Shown: positions 25,566 through 37,380, counted from the stretch's first letter. The stretch is 64,000 bases of DNA from Polytrichum commune (GCA_950295325.1 OX485806.1:18786001-18850000); one strand, 5' to 3'. A program made the numbers and translations. Notes: generated by a model from the sequence alone, not told the origin.

Positions 25566-28078
25566 ATGGCAAATTATTTTGAACTTATCATACAAACGTT
25601 GCAAAGTATTGTGGATATGGAGAGATTATTGATATTGAATGCAAATCAATGCATACATTTGTCCCGCAAGCTCAACCAAGTTGTTGTATTAATCAAGACG
25701 ATCATTGGAAAATGCGATGAAGCACTGAAGTTTGGCCCAATTATTAAAGATTTCTACCGTATTGTGCAAAAAGCCCATTCACTTGTAGGAGATTGTGCAA
25801 CAGAAGAATGGTGTCAAGTTGTTGCAATCCAAATGGATAATAAGGAAGGGTTTAGAGAGTTGCTTCAGGAGTTAGAATGTTGGTTTCACACAGCATGTGA
25901 GGACTTTATGGAAAATCACTTGACACAAGAGACGAGAAGCTTAGATTTTTACCCGACCTCCTTTGCTGAGGTTCAAGGAGACCGAGATTCATTGGTGTCC
26001 ATGCTTATTGCGACACTCAACAATTCAACAACTAGTGACAAGATGCAAGCAATTACAAAGTATATGTTGGAAAAATTGATTTGCCTGAAAGAATCCGAAG
26101 GTATTCAATTGGATTTAGTCACAAACCCAAAATGTCATTGGGAGATTTCTCAATCATCAGAGATTCTTGGTCGAGGAGCATTTGGCACAGTGTTTAAATC
26201 ACAATGGATGGGTGTGCCATGTGCAACAAAAATCTTGCAAGAAGAGACTAGTCCACAAGTTGAAGCAAGTTTCTTGAAAGAGGCGTGCATTATGTCTGTA
26301 TTGAGTCATCCCAATATCACTAAGTTGATTGGATGTGGTACAACCACAGGTGAAAACACCCATTCTTTTGTGATTATGGAGCTGATGAAGTCAAATCTTT
26401 CAAAATGGTTATCGAAGCAACCCAAGGGAGTCCCCATCACACGTCTCGCGGTGATTGATGTTATGCACCAAATTGCAAGTGGGATGTGTTATCTTCATGA
26501 TATGCATGTTGCACATCGTGATCTCAAGCCTGATAACATCCTTATCACTTCCATGGGACCAAATCTTATGTTGGATGAATATGCATATATCAAGTTAGTT
26601 GATTTTGGCATATCCAAACTTGAGGTTGGGAATGTTCCCCTGGTACCAACTGGTGGGAATCTTGGTACAAGTAAGTACATGGCACCGGAGGCGTTTGGTC
26701 CTGATGAACAACTCCAACCAATAGACGCATTCAAGGCGGATGTCTTTAGTTTTGGAGCAACTTGTTCACAAATTCTTACTGGAGAAATTCCATTCTCTAC
26801 CATCTTGAAACATACAGATATATTGCAAAGAGTGAAAAATGGACATCGACCAAAGTTGCCAAGAAATTGGCCATCATTGACATCACTTATAAATGAATGT
26901 TGGAGTTCATGTGCACAAAAAAGGCCTTCGTTCTCAGACATTTGTGTGAAGCTTCAAAACTTAAGAAGTGATACTTTGAAAAATGGAGATGGTGATTGGG
27001 TTCCACTTTATGATACGAGGATTGATGCAAATATTTCTTATGAAGGTCATCAACAAGCTCACAACAAATTTTTGCATTGGTGGAATCAATTCAAATGGTC
27101 CAAAACAAAAGAAGTAACCAAACAGGTAATTGTTTTCTATATAAAATGCTATTGTTTTTAAATATACAATTTGGATGCATCATTTAGAGAAAAATTACTC
27201 AAGAGATTACCTATTGATTTTTTTCGAGTGTTTGATAAGTGAAATCATTGCAGGTTGAGAATGATAAACATGTGCCAATGGTTGGTGTGGAAGACATTGT
27301 TTTGGAAGCAACCACGAAGATTGGCAATGTTGGAACATTGGGTATTGTTGGTATTGGTGGAAGTGGCAAAACTAGATTGGCCAAGATATTATATGATCAT
27401 ATGCACCATAAATATGATGCAACTTGTTTCATCAAGGATTTGAAGAATCAAAGTGACAACCTCAACATATTGAAAGAGATATTGAAAGAAATCGGGGTCC
27501 AAAAAGAAGCTCGCTCTTTGAAGCATGGTCACAAACTTTTGAAGGAATCAACAAAACAAAAAAAAACCCTTTTCGTTTTAGATGGTGTCAAAGATGAAGG
27601 CCAGGTTGAGTTCCTTTTGCCACAAGAATATATCCAAGTTGACAACAATTGTCATGTGGTACTTACAACTCGCAATTGGAGTTTTATCCAAAACCGCGTG
27701 ATGGAGATTGGAAGGGTGGATATGCCAAAATTGAACAATTTCTTCTCAATGCAAGTCTTTTTGATGCATGCTTTCATCGATGAAAAAACATGCCCATTGC
27801 AATATGATTGTCTTGCCCAAAATATTGTGCAAGCTTGTGATGGTCTCCCTTTGAGCTTGGAGATCATGGGAACTTTCTTGTGTGGAAAACCACGATTACG
27901 CACATGGGAATGGGCCTTGCAAAGGCTAATAAGGGCAAGATCCTTAGGAGTTGGAGATGAAAATGAAATGCTCACTAATCTTAGAAGTTTGAGGTTGAAC
28001 TTTAATGAGTTACATGATACTAGAGGAAGTATTCATTTCCAAGACAAACGGAAGTTTTGTAGATGCATCTCTTCTTGA
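25566..28078 (+). CDS. Protein kinase/NB-ARC fusion (PK-NBS type immune receptor), C-terminally truncated
   Basis: A predicted intracellular immune receptor of the kinase-NBS class reported from mosses. Exon 1 is 25,566-27,125 and exon 2 is 27,254-28,078, joined in phase 0 across a 128-bp GT-AG intron (CAG|GTAATT ... ttgCAG|GTTGAG), giving 794 residues. The start has an excellent context (accATGGC). Residues 1-170 are helical with no clear motif. The kinase domain follows: glycine loop GRGAFGTV (202-209), Lys222, HRD at 317-319, DFG at 346-348 and APE at 373-375, so it looks catalytically competent. The NB-ARC has a P-loop GIGGSGKT (553-560), kinase-2 LFVLDGVKD (about 626-634, with Gly in place of the usual second Asp), an RNBS-B-like VVLTTR and GLPL (717-720). 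The frame ends soon after, before a winged helix or LRRs. Kinase/NBS architecture is well supported; whether it still functions is not. Confidence 0.88.
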
Positions 28079-28400
28079 CCATATCTCCATACATGTAGAA
28101 AATGGGTTCATGAATAATTAAGGTGGGTGATTTTTACCATCTACTAATTGGCTTTCAATTGTGTTGTCCACAATGGTGGAAATATTGGATTTTTTCTAAA
28201 GGTTGTCTCATTTTTCAAATCCATGATGCTAGAATTACCCTACCCCATGACGGCTTAAACGTTGAGCTTGTTGATTCAAAGCTTCATGTAGTGTGATTCA
28301 AGTCATTATATTAGAGCCATGTAATCTAAGGCCCTCTTCTAGGTTGCTCAAGGAGCATATTAAGGATCTAAACGAGTTGCCACAAGGAACCAAGTGACAA
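28079..28400 (+). pseudogene. Decayed ARC/winged-helix and pre-LRR remnant of the kinase/NB-ARC gene
   Basis: Directly after the stop, fragments typical of the C-terminal part of NB-ARC proteins appear in shifting frames: an 'FQIHDARITLPHDG' piece near 28,215-28,260 that recalls the winged-helix IHDxxRDL segment, and 'RLLKEHIKDLNELPQGT' near 28,343-28,396 that recalls the pre-LRR linker. They are separated by stops and frame changes. No leucine-rich repeats follow. I infer that the 3' half of the receptor has been broken. Confidence 0.5.
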
Positions 28401-28826
28401 CTACAAAGAAGAACATCAAGCAATAGTGTAATTCTAAGGTGTATGGAGGAAATCAAGCTTTGTTGGGGCACTGGAAATTATGCTAAGCCAGTTTGTATCC
28501 AAGAGTGGGTGATTGCTTCATGTGGCTAACAACCAATGTGGTGTGTATGGAAGTTGAATTTTTTGGGAGACCCCAAATTGAGAGTTGCATTGTCATGATA
28601 ACTACAATGTTTTGAAATCCTATTGTATTCATGTGGTAGTAAATTTCAATTTTTTTTGTTCAATTCTGGTTTAAATGTAACTAGAGCCTTTACTTATCTA
28701 GTTATTACTTGAACGGACCAGTAGGAATAGGCAATTGTCTCGGGGGATTAGAAACAATAACTAGTTGGACAATGGTCTGTGGTGGTTGAGGAAGTTACCG
28801 AGACTTGGCCGATCCTCGGGATCTAT
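28401..28826. other. Gene-free spacer before element T2
   Basis: I see nothing coding here. It is AT-rich and holds short diverged sequence that may be further remnant of the preceding gene. Confidence 0.4.
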
Positions 28827-28828
28827 TA

Positions 28829-28850
28829 GGGTGGATGCATGGTTGAGTGG
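28829..28850 (+). repeat. T2 left terminal inverted repeat
   Basis: 22 bp beginning GGGTGGATGCATGG, identical to the reverse complement of 39,733-39,754. The adjoining base A/T pair extends identity to TAGGG. Confidence 0.85.
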
Positions 28851-29624
28851 CTCACTTTCTGTGTCACACCCTATTTTACAGTGTACCCCTGTGCATTGCA
28901 AGCCACGTTGCATACAATTGATAGAAGCTATGGATGTGAGATTTGGGATACACAATGGTAACTTGAATAGGTAGATGACCACATATTCCTTTACATGAAA
29001 TTCTTCTTCAATTAAGGGTGATGGACTTTTGAAAATACAATATGGACTGTGGTCAACAGGTTTTGGTTTAGGAATTTTGGCGTAAACGTCTAGAATTTTT
29101 GGGCATTTTACTAGGAGTGACTATGTATGTTATGTGATCCACTATGAGGTCCATAGTAGTGATGTTTTTTTCCACATTATGTGTAGAAATACAGTTGGTA
29201 TGGACTCTTAAGTAGGCTAAATGACGACGTTTTTTTGGAAGTCCATACTTGGAGCAAAAATAATCGTTTTTCATTATTTTTTTTCGGGAAACTACTAATG
29301 TACAATATCTTCAGGTGGGCTTCTTGTCAAAAATCCCGCTTTTACTTGCTATACTACAGTTATGGAAGCAGCGTTTTCGGGTCCCACCGACTGTGGGAGT
29401 GGATGTGGATGAGTTTAGTTGTAGGGTGGAGTGCACAGTGACTGGTGCCACGCGCCACGTGGACTACAACCCTCTGTTTTAGGGTTTAGGGACTGAAAAC
29501 GTTCCGGAGCAGTTTTGCGTTGCTCGTTACAGCTCGCATGTCTCTTGTTCAAACCTGCAGGTGCTCGTCATGTGCATGAAGAGTGAGGTTTAAGGTTCAG
29601 CTTGAGTGACGCTTGCACGCCGAA
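28851..29624. promoter_or_regulatory. T2 left subterminal and probable 5' region of the transposase-like gene
   Basis: No coding frame is supported. A tttagggtttaggg string at 29,479-29,490 and GC-rich text near 29,540-29,600 precede the ATG at 29,625. The promoter is presumed to be here from position only. Confidence 0.3.
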
Positions 29625-32600
29625 ATGGGTAGTGCGAGAGCGAGAGATAGGAGAGCAGGTATTCGGAGAGAGGGCCCTGTGGAGAGGGCTAGACTGGATG
29701 TTGCGCAAGAGCGGGCGAGGGAGCGCCAACGCGAATCACGGCGTCGGAGGAGAGCAAATGCTGCGAACTCCGTGCGTGTCAACGTGGACGCAGGATCGTG
29801 GTCAGAGGGTGATGACGCCTATGCTGATGGCATCAACCGCAGATTGGTGCGCCAGGACGTTCGTGCAATCTTGAGCTGCGTTCAAAGGACTTTGAGAGGA
29901 AGAGGGCGCTTGCTTCCACACAAGCAGGCAGTAATGCAGTCCGTGTGGAACAATAAGTTGACGAGGGATCTCCTGCCACTTCGGTCACGAAGGGTTTGCA
30001 GTGAAACAGATGCGCGAGAGACAATTGTTTCCAGTTTGTTGCAATCCCTGTCGGAGGTGAAGACTTCGAAGACAAAGGCACATTTAGCTACCAAACATGC
30101 TATCCTCACAGCCGCTGTGACGAATCCACAGCGAGTCTCTGCCCAACAGACAGCTCGCCTGCTTGGGGTTCATCCCCGCAATGTAGCGATGGCCACACAG
30201 AGGCGAGCGACCATGGTCAGTTCCGTGCATATGGAGTGGGCTTTGTCCGTCAGGAAGGTAAGGAGCGATGCGACATCTCTGATGGTGAAAGACATTGTCA
30301 CTGCGTGGTGGGCTGCAGAGATACGGCCAAGCCCGAATCGCAAGGAGGTTGTAAGGAAGTGGGTTGCTCCAAAAACATACGTTCAACACCATGCTCAATA
30401 TTTGTTGGAATCTCTGGTGGGCGCTCTCACATCTATGTCATATGTCGTCTTGCTTTTTTTTTGTGTAATGAGGGTCTCCGAATTTCGTGCTGGTTTAGGG
30501 TTCCTACCGATTCCAGGGTCGTAGGGCTACACCTAGATCTGTGCCTGTTTAAGGTATTCTCGTGTCATTTGAAGCCATGAGTGTGCAATCTGGCTATGGA
30601 CCTACCTATCACTTAAGTTGTAGAAATTTGCAATTTCTGTGCTAGGGTATGAAGGGTTTAGGGTTTCGGTGGATCGGTGAAAGGTGACAGTGCGTTCCTC
30701 CATTGGCTTCAGTCTTGTGGCTATCTGCCTGATTTGATGTGATGAGCGTTTTAGGGGTCACAGATGTTCTTAGGATTTCAGGTTTTCCTTGCGACATTGA
30801 ATGCAGTGGGCTTTAATTCGAATCTTGGATTTTAGGGTGATATTCTGGGTTATATTGAGCATGCTGGTTTTCTCTTCCAACTGATTCTAGGGACCAAGGA
30901 ATACACCTAGATCTGTGCATGTTTGGGGTATTAGCTTGTCATTTGAAGCCATGAGTGTGCAATCTGGCTACTTCTCTATAAAACGCATACCGGTACTGTG
31001 CATATGGGATCCCATCAGTTTCGTTGTGGTTTAGGGACGGCATTGCAACTTCTGGACTCTGTGGAACTTTTCACGCATGGGTGGGAGTTCAGGGTGATCC
31101 GCTTGGGTCTTCATAAGGAAATATTGGAGTTTATTTACTTCTCCTCCCATTGTATGTACTACGGTGGATATGCTACAGGGACCCCATATAGAGTATGGGA
31201 GGGAATTGTCAATTTATGGAATGTTTACATATGGGCATTTGCTAAATTGACATCGATGGGATTTCTCACCGTTCCTTTGGAGTGTATGCAGTCGAGTATT
31301 GAATATGTGTCTCTGATGGAGACGTTATATGCATTGTGTGGGGGTATATGGAGACGTTATAAGCATTGTGTGGGAGTATATGGACTTCCTATTCATCAGT
31401 ATATGGAAGCAGGCCAGTGTAATTGCAAACCCTGTAGACAGTCACCCAGGGTGAGGACCATTGTTTGAGGGTCATGGATGTTCTTGAAGTTCTTGCAGGA
31501 AATATGTGCACGTGTGGACTGCACAGGACCTCTATGGAGATCTGCAGGCACTTTTAAGCCCAGAACTTTTGGTGAATGTCTTAATAGTGTATTCTTGTGA
31601 CATATGGCGTCCTATATGCGCTTCGGTGAGTAAAGTATTGAATATGTGTGACTACTCGAGACGTTATATGCAGTGTGTGGGAGTATATGGACTTCCACAT
31701 GAGTATATGGAAGTAGCGTAGTGTAATTGTACAATCTGTAGACAGTCACCCATGGTGAGGACTATGTTTGTGTATTCCTATGACAGATGGCGTTCTATAT
31801 GCGCTTCCGTGAGGCCCATCCCGATGTAATTGTCGGTAAGCGTGTTTTTGATTCCTTGCAACCATATTGGGTGAAAAAATTGCATGACCAAAATGTGTGT
31901 TGTTGTATATACCACGTAGAAATGGAGGAATTGCTATCTGCTTTTACTCAACTGAGGACAAAATCAGGTATACACAACAAAGTAGATTGTGCTTGTCAAT
32001 GTGAGGTATGTCTCAGTGAATCAAATGTGGGGCAATGTGTTGCGGGAGTGTTTGTGTATCCTGGTCTGACAGCCATTTCAGATGCAGTGTTGTGCCCAAA
32101 ACCTCCTAATTCGGCGTGGCATGCAAAGGATTGTTTGTTTGGTGAATGTATGTGCTGCGGTGTGGACATTCTGCCCATGTGTCCTACCGAAGAGGATGGA
32201 ATCTCTCCTATAACTGTGCACTGGAAGCATTACGAGATGCAGTCTATCACTACGAGGAAAGGTCTACAACGAAAGAAATTGCAGTTGGTTTACAAAGACA
32301 CAACATCGCGTGAGTTAATCAACTACCTCAAGCCAAAACTCCAATTTTTTGTGCGTCATAGTTTTGTGGCGAAGTGGGAGGATGAACAATTTAGGACGTG
32401 CTTGAGGACCTCCCCCGCTGACACAATGGTGTCCGTCATTGACTATGCTGAAAATTATTCTTTTGAGGTACAAAATGAAGTCCAGTCCATGCACTGGCAT
32501 AGCTACCAAATTAGTATCCTTGTACACATAGCATATATCCGAAATCCTCACCCAGATCCACATGATGAGAGCACACGTAATATCACGACCTACCATTTCT

Positions 32601-33682
32601 ACATAAGTGATGATATGAAACATGATAGCTATTTTGTGCAACACTGCCTCATGTTGCATTGGGAAAGCGTTCTTCAGGGGGGTTTCATACCCAAACATCA
32701 CTGGATATGGAGCGATGGCTGTGCAAATCAGTTTAAGAGTCGAGTCCCGTGGTACTTTGTAGCTCGGTATCCAGAGATTACTGGTGGTTGCACGTGCATG
32801 TGGTCTTTTTTCGGAACAGGACATGGGAAAGGACCGCACGATGGAGCAGGTGCTGTCCTGAAACGGTACATTCGAACTGCCCAATTGGATATAAATGGCC
32901 CGAAGTTACAGTGCGCTGAAGATGTTGTCGGTTACTTGAGGAAAGAGTTGAGTGGCTGCCCAAAAACTGTCTATGGCGATAGGAGGCCTGTGAATAGAAC
33001 ATTTTGGCATGTTCTGGAAGGAGATGTTGACAGGGAACACGAGTACGATTGTGAGCCCATACCCCGGTGCAGAAATCTGCACTCTATTCGGTCTGTCAGC
33101 AGCATGGAGGTTGGTAAGTTGTTGAAGCGCCATTTGGCATGTTTTTGTTTCTCATGTATTGAAGGGAACTGGGAGGAGTGTGAGAATAAAGCTTGGGCTG
33201 GGGACTGGGAATTGGAGGTCTTAGTGCCATTGAATGCTGCTTATGTTCGGAATGTCCAGTTGAATGAATTTTCGGTGGAAGATTGGCATCATGTTGGTGT
33301 AAATGGCACATATTTTGCTTCAATAATCGAAGTGGGTGATAACTTTGCTATTGCAACTTCCCCTGATAATGAAGAAAATGTGGATTTTTATGTTCTTGTA
33401 TGCACTAGGAAAGCTTACACTTGTAAGACAGCTTTTGTTTGCAAGTGGGGTGAGGAATTCGAACCTGGAGATCAGGTTCTTGAGGGACTCTACTACCAGA
33501 AGTATGGTTTAGGCGCTGATACGTATGTCCTCTTGAGAAAGTCACATAGGGCACACATTTTGGCAGATCATGTTTGTGCAGTCAAATTTCCGATGTCAAT
33601 GTGTGATCACCGTGTGTCTGGTAATGACCCCGTGTACAAGTTGCAGAGGAAAGTGGAAGACGCCATTTTGGAGCAGGCGTGA
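29625..33682 (+). CDS. Transposase-like protein (SDGC/HGKG family), two exons
   Basis: Likely the recombinase gene of T2. Exon 1 is 29,625-30,416 and exon 2 is 31,787-33,682. Both junctions are phase 0 (TCTCTG|GTGGGC and gacAG|ATGGCG), giving 895 residues. The first 60 residues are Arg-rich and probably bind DNA or direct nuclear import. Residues 215-260 (SPNRKEVVRKW) match the segment that precedes the CCC..HVE cysteine cluster in this widespread eukaryotic family. A cysteine-rich stretch lies at about 300-390. Family hallmarks follow: DYAENY (Asp483), SDDMKHDS, WSDGCANQFKSR (Asp574) and GTGHGKGPHDGAG (Asp616). I infer that the three acidic residues form an RNase H-like catalytic triad. The C-terminal 120 residues resemble a small BAH- or chromo-like beta domain. 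The family is common in repeat-rich genomes. The exact superfamily name is uncertain. Confidence 0.75.
30417..31786 (+). other. Intron of the transposase-like gene, with internal tandem duplications
   Basis: A 1370-bp intron. A block at about 30,505-30,595 recurs at 30,885-30,975 (cacctagatctgtgc; tcatttgaagccatgagtgt). A block at about 31,281-31,450 recurs at 31,630-31,770, and text like the exon 2 start (atatggcgtcctatatgcgc) occurs at 31,603. The 156-residue open frame at 30,998-31,468 is intronic and lacks family motifs. Confidence 0.6.
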
Positions 33683-34032
33683 AGGGTTTAGGGTATTCTG
33701 GGTTTTCTTGCAGGTAAAACCTAAGTTCCACAGTGGAGGGGGTTGTCAAGTTCTGGATTCCTATTTGGGAGACGATTACGATGACCCACTATGAAGGTGA
33801 GAATTTTTATTGAGACCCTGGAGAGCATGATCATTTAAATGCACTAATCATGTTTAAAGTATGGTTTCAAGCTGGAATCTCAGAACGCCTCTATCCTCTG
33901 GTTCCATCTGCGTTTGGTTTACAAGCTAAAATCCGAGTATGCGGAACCACGGTTGTTACGTATGCAGGCAATTGTGTCCGTGAATACGTAGAAAAGAATC
34001 TCACCAAGCATTGAATGCATGATTGGTTACAG
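33683..34032 (+). other. Spacer, possible extra exon piece
   Basis: After a pyrimidine tract and tgcag at 33,713, a 26-codon frame (VKPKFHSGGGCQVLD... ending at 33,794) looks coding-like but cannot be joined in phase to the exon before it. 33,850-33,965 also has a codon-like open stretch. Both might be fragments of captured exons; neither is identified. Confidence 0.3.
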
Positions 34033-34266
34033 GTCGGAAACAGGATCATCCAGAACCGACTTCATGTGCGCATCGAGCACGTGCAGCCGTCAAGATGCAG
34101 GGAAGAGTTTTTGGAGCGTCGCAAGAGCAACGACATCAAGAAGGCTGAAAAAAAGGCCAGGAGCGAAACCGTGGACCTGAAGAGACAGCCTGCAGGTCCC
34201 AAGGGTGGATTTGTGTTGGACTCTTCCACATTGGAGACTGTGACCCCCATTCCTTACGATGTCGTA
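34033..34266 (+). pseudogene. RPL21: Captured exon of ribosomal protein eL21 (RPL21)
   Basis: The frame [20 protein letters not shown]...[11 protein letters not shown]...[12 protein letters not shown] is unmistakably the C-terminal half of large-subunit ribosomal protein eL21. It covers 78 codons and ends just before the usual terminal NDLKGGY, which is replaced by unrelated sequence, although the frame stays open to 34,530. It is preceded by an intact-looking 3' splice site (ggttacAG|GTCGG), so the piece comes from genomic DNA and not from a spliced mRNA. The N-terminal half is absent. It lies inside T2 beside other host fragments, which suggests capture by the element. It is unlikely to make functional ribosomal protein. 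Confidence 0.88.
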
Positions 34267-34698
34267 CATGGGCTACATTCAAACATGTACTATTTCATTG
34301 ATGAATACAGAGTTTATTCATGGACTAGGCTTCATTTTGGGTGTGATGTACATTTTTTAGCGCGTGGCTTTGGTGCTCTCATCCCGAGTGGTTGTGTTAC
34401 AACATTGAAGGAACCCCAAACTATCACGGCAGTGAACCTTCTGACTCGAATTGAATGCAATGACGGTTGGTTTATGGATAAGCACGGAGTGTATTGGGTA
34501 CTGGGAGGATACTGTTGGGTATCAAGGTGAAGATCATGCTTGACTGGGAAGACACCATCCCTGGGTCTAATATAAACCAAAACACATCAAAGACGACGAC
34601 CTTATCCACATTCATCCACACTTATTCATCCAAATGCTAGGTGCGCTCCAGCGTGTTCGCCCCCGCCACCATCGCTCGCAAACACCGGTGCGCTCCAC

Positions 34699-34891
34699 CC
34701 TGTTATTGCCTCAAACTTCCATCGGCTAGACGCCAATAGTCCCTCTAAGAAGTTGGCCGCGAAGGGGATCCTTCGCGTAACTAGTTAGCAGGTTGAGGTC
34801 TCGTTCGTTAACGGAATTAACCAGACAAATCACTCCACCAACTAAGAACGGCCATGCACCACCACCCATAGAATCAAGAAAGAGCTCTCAA

Positions 34892-34930
<39 letters not shown>

Positions 34931-34954
34931 CCGTGTTGAGTCAAATTAAGCCGC

Positions 34955-35012
<58 letters not shown>
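34699..35012 (-). rRNA. Partial 18S rRNA fragment, antisense to the window
   Basis: About 314 bp matches the conserved central part of nuclear small-subunit rRNA on the minus strand, including cctgttattgcctcaaactt, the ggtctcgttcgttaacggaa stretch, and the universal primer site ccgtcaattcctttaagttt at about 34,980-34,999. It is bounded sharply at both ends by unrelated sequence, so it is a fragment and not a functional rDNA copy. A few differences from the plant consensus (for example ggggatccttcgcg) suggest it is evolving freely. Confidence 0.9.
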
Positions 35013-35069
35013 TGGAGGTGTTAAAAAAATGCCAGGTTGAGAAATTGAATGAGTCAGGTCGAAGCTTTG

Positions 35070-35330
35070 TCTTTGCTGTTTTTGCACTCGTAATAGTTTC
35101 CTGGATTCTTGAACCTCAGATGGTTATTTCTCAAACTCAACCGGTTTGTCTCTAAGTAGCAGCCGGTTCTCTGTTCATATCAGAGCTAGCTAAACACAAT
35201 CGGACGAGATACTAGTGTTTGCAAGTCCAACCGGTTACATGTAGACATCCTCTGGTTTTCATGTATTGAATTGGGGTATATTCTATAGATTCTTCTAAAA
35301 CGACCGGTACTTTTCTTGAAGTCTTTGATC
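35070..35330. repeat. Dispersed repeat family B, copy 3, rearranged
   Basis: It shares caaccggtttgtct, gcagccggttctc, agtgtttgcaagtccaaccg and ggggtatattctata with 11,955-12,185, but the two halves are in the opposite order. Confidence 0.6.
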
Positions 35331-35651
35331 ATGTTCATTTTGGTGGTCATGGTGATTATAGGTACAACAGTTATTAGCATACCTGACTTGAAGCTGAGGT
35401 ATTATGGTATTTAGGGTTTGGAATTGTTGTACAGGAGTAAGGGTTTGTGGAGATTGTCTCCAAGTGTTCATCATTCAAGCTAGCGCAGGTGAGCTGATGT
35501 TTCTTGCACAGACTTGTATTGATCGAAGCCCTTCCTACTCAGGTTAATCCTGGTTTCAATGCTTGCATCTTTTAGGACCGGATTAATGGGTTTTTTTAAT
35601 GTTGTAGCATCTTCAATGTTTAATGGATGATTATCGGGGGATATTGGATAG

Positions 35652-37049
35652 GTGGAAATGGAAGGTGTTGAGTGCTTCAACATTGCCTCAAATTTGCCTG
35701 TTGCTGTCGCCCAAGAGCTGCAATGGTACATCCTTGTTAAAAAGTAGTTTTTATGGCAAGGCTGCTTGCCTGTAAATATGCACTGGGCAAAATCATGTTG
35801 CGTGGTAACCTTTGAACAATACGTGGCTCTTAGTTGGTTACTTTTCCGATTAGCTCACTTCTCCTTGTATATGAAACACGTGATTAGCATGAGATGATTA
35901 GTGCATCCAATTCAGGGCTATAGTCATTTTCCTCAAAATTCTCGGAGCTGATATAAATATCTTATTGATTATCAGAGGGAAGATTTCTTAGATGCACACT
36001 TAACCACACATCACTCATATATAGGCGTCCAATTAAGATAAGTAACCAATTTAGGCCTTCTTACCTTAACTAGCAAGTGGGTATGCCCCAAAATGCTAAT
36101 AATCTTCATACCATAATTATGTCAACTGATTCTTCCTTTGGGTGTGACCAGGGTGTGGGATGCCATAAGGAGCTCTACTCAATCACAGGCTCTCATTATA
36201 TTATATCGGACCACTTGTATACTGCAAACAGGTTTAGTTGCTGCCTCAGAGGATGGATCTGCAGTCTCTGTCAATGCCACTAAATTCCTACATGGACCAC
36301 TTTGTAAAGGTCTTAAAAGCTCCGGGAAACGTAAGGACTAAACTCGTGACCGAGAAATTATGCTGTGTCATTGCTTTTACTTACTAACTCTTTAGTAGGA
36401 CATAACAACTCCTTGGTGACGAAGGTTGTTGGTTTGTGCATTGCAGAAACCTATCTTGCAAATCTTGCACTTTATCCTGGGCGATTCGAGTTGTCATTTT
36501 TGCCATCTAATGCACAGGTCTGGTATTCATGATTGTCCTATTCCTTTCAAGTTTCTAAATGTGCAATATCATATCACAATAGTGTTTGTTTCCCCAGTTT
36601 GTGAGACGACTGAAGGTTCTCTGCTAATACCTTTCTTGTGTTCCTTTAAGGTTGCAAATTCTTACATGACTTACTTGAATGTGTTTCTGGTTTGAGGATG
36701 TGAGCAGGCAGTCATTCTACAGCCTTTGGGTGATGATGGTGTGTTGGTGGTTGCAAGTGACACAATTCGTGGGTTCACATCTAGAGACCAGGTACTTTGT
36801 CATCCTTTGAAATGAAGTTTCTTTTTGCGGAGGCCAATTTGTTGTGAGGAGACATTTTGAGTTGAAATGTTTGCACGGGAACCATGTAGACGTAGTCAAA
36901 ATAGAAACGTCTTATTTGAATCTCAAATTCTTATGTCAACTGAACTTGTGCAGGCATGGTTAGGTACTATTGCAGAGAAATTAGATACCTCTTTAGAAGA
37001 ATGGGTTGATACCTCTACATCAAATCTGGAGGGTCAAGTTTCTCATTAG
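35652..37049 (+). pseudogene. Cofactor assembly of complex C (CCB2/CCB4 family), C-terminal five exons
   Basis: CCB2/CCB4 proteins act in the plastid in attaching heme c(i) to cytochrome b6. Five exons are readable: 35,652-35,725, 36,152-36,330, 36,447-36,517, 36,708-36,791 and 36,954-37,049. All junctions agree in phase and total 504 nt, 167 residues plus stop, with no internal stop. Recognisable segments are KFLHGPLCKG, QTYLANLALYPGRFELSFLP (exon join), AVILQPLGDDGVLVV, DTIRGFTSRDQ and AWLGTIAEKLD. The N-terminal half, with transit peptide and membrane helices, is not visible upstream, where an 18S rRNA piece and a dispersed repeat lie instead. One donor is weak (CAG|GTCTGG at 36,518). The context suggests a host gene tail captured within T2. 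A complete gene with far-off 5' exons is less likely. Confidence 0.65.
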
Positions 37050-37380
37050 ATTTCTTGCACTAGTAGAAGAAATTCAGGACTTGCCACATGTGCTTTTCAT
37101 GAGTACAAAAATCACTGGCTGAAAAATTGGCTCATTCATCAAACTTTTGGAAATAGAGGCACCCAAAAGTAGCTGTTTGAATAAGGCTGGTGTTAGCATA
37201 AGATGTATCTACCTTATCTTCTGCACTTGTAGGTAGCAAAAGAATGAGAGCATTAATTGATGGTTTTCCTAATTGCATACAGAGTCTATTACATGAAGAC
37301 AGAGGATGAAGGCACTGACTACCTTGTTGACCACTCCATTATCTTGTACAATAACAACTCATTCTTCTGTGTACTTGATT

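Noticed and set aside
30998..31468. 156-residue open frame between the two transposase exons
   Set aside because: It lies in an intron with matching phase-0 splice sites on both sides, contains duplicated intron sequence and has no family motif.
34015..34530. A complete ribosomal protein gene
   Set aside because: Only the C-terminal half of eL21 is present and its last residues are replaced, so I call it a captured fragment.
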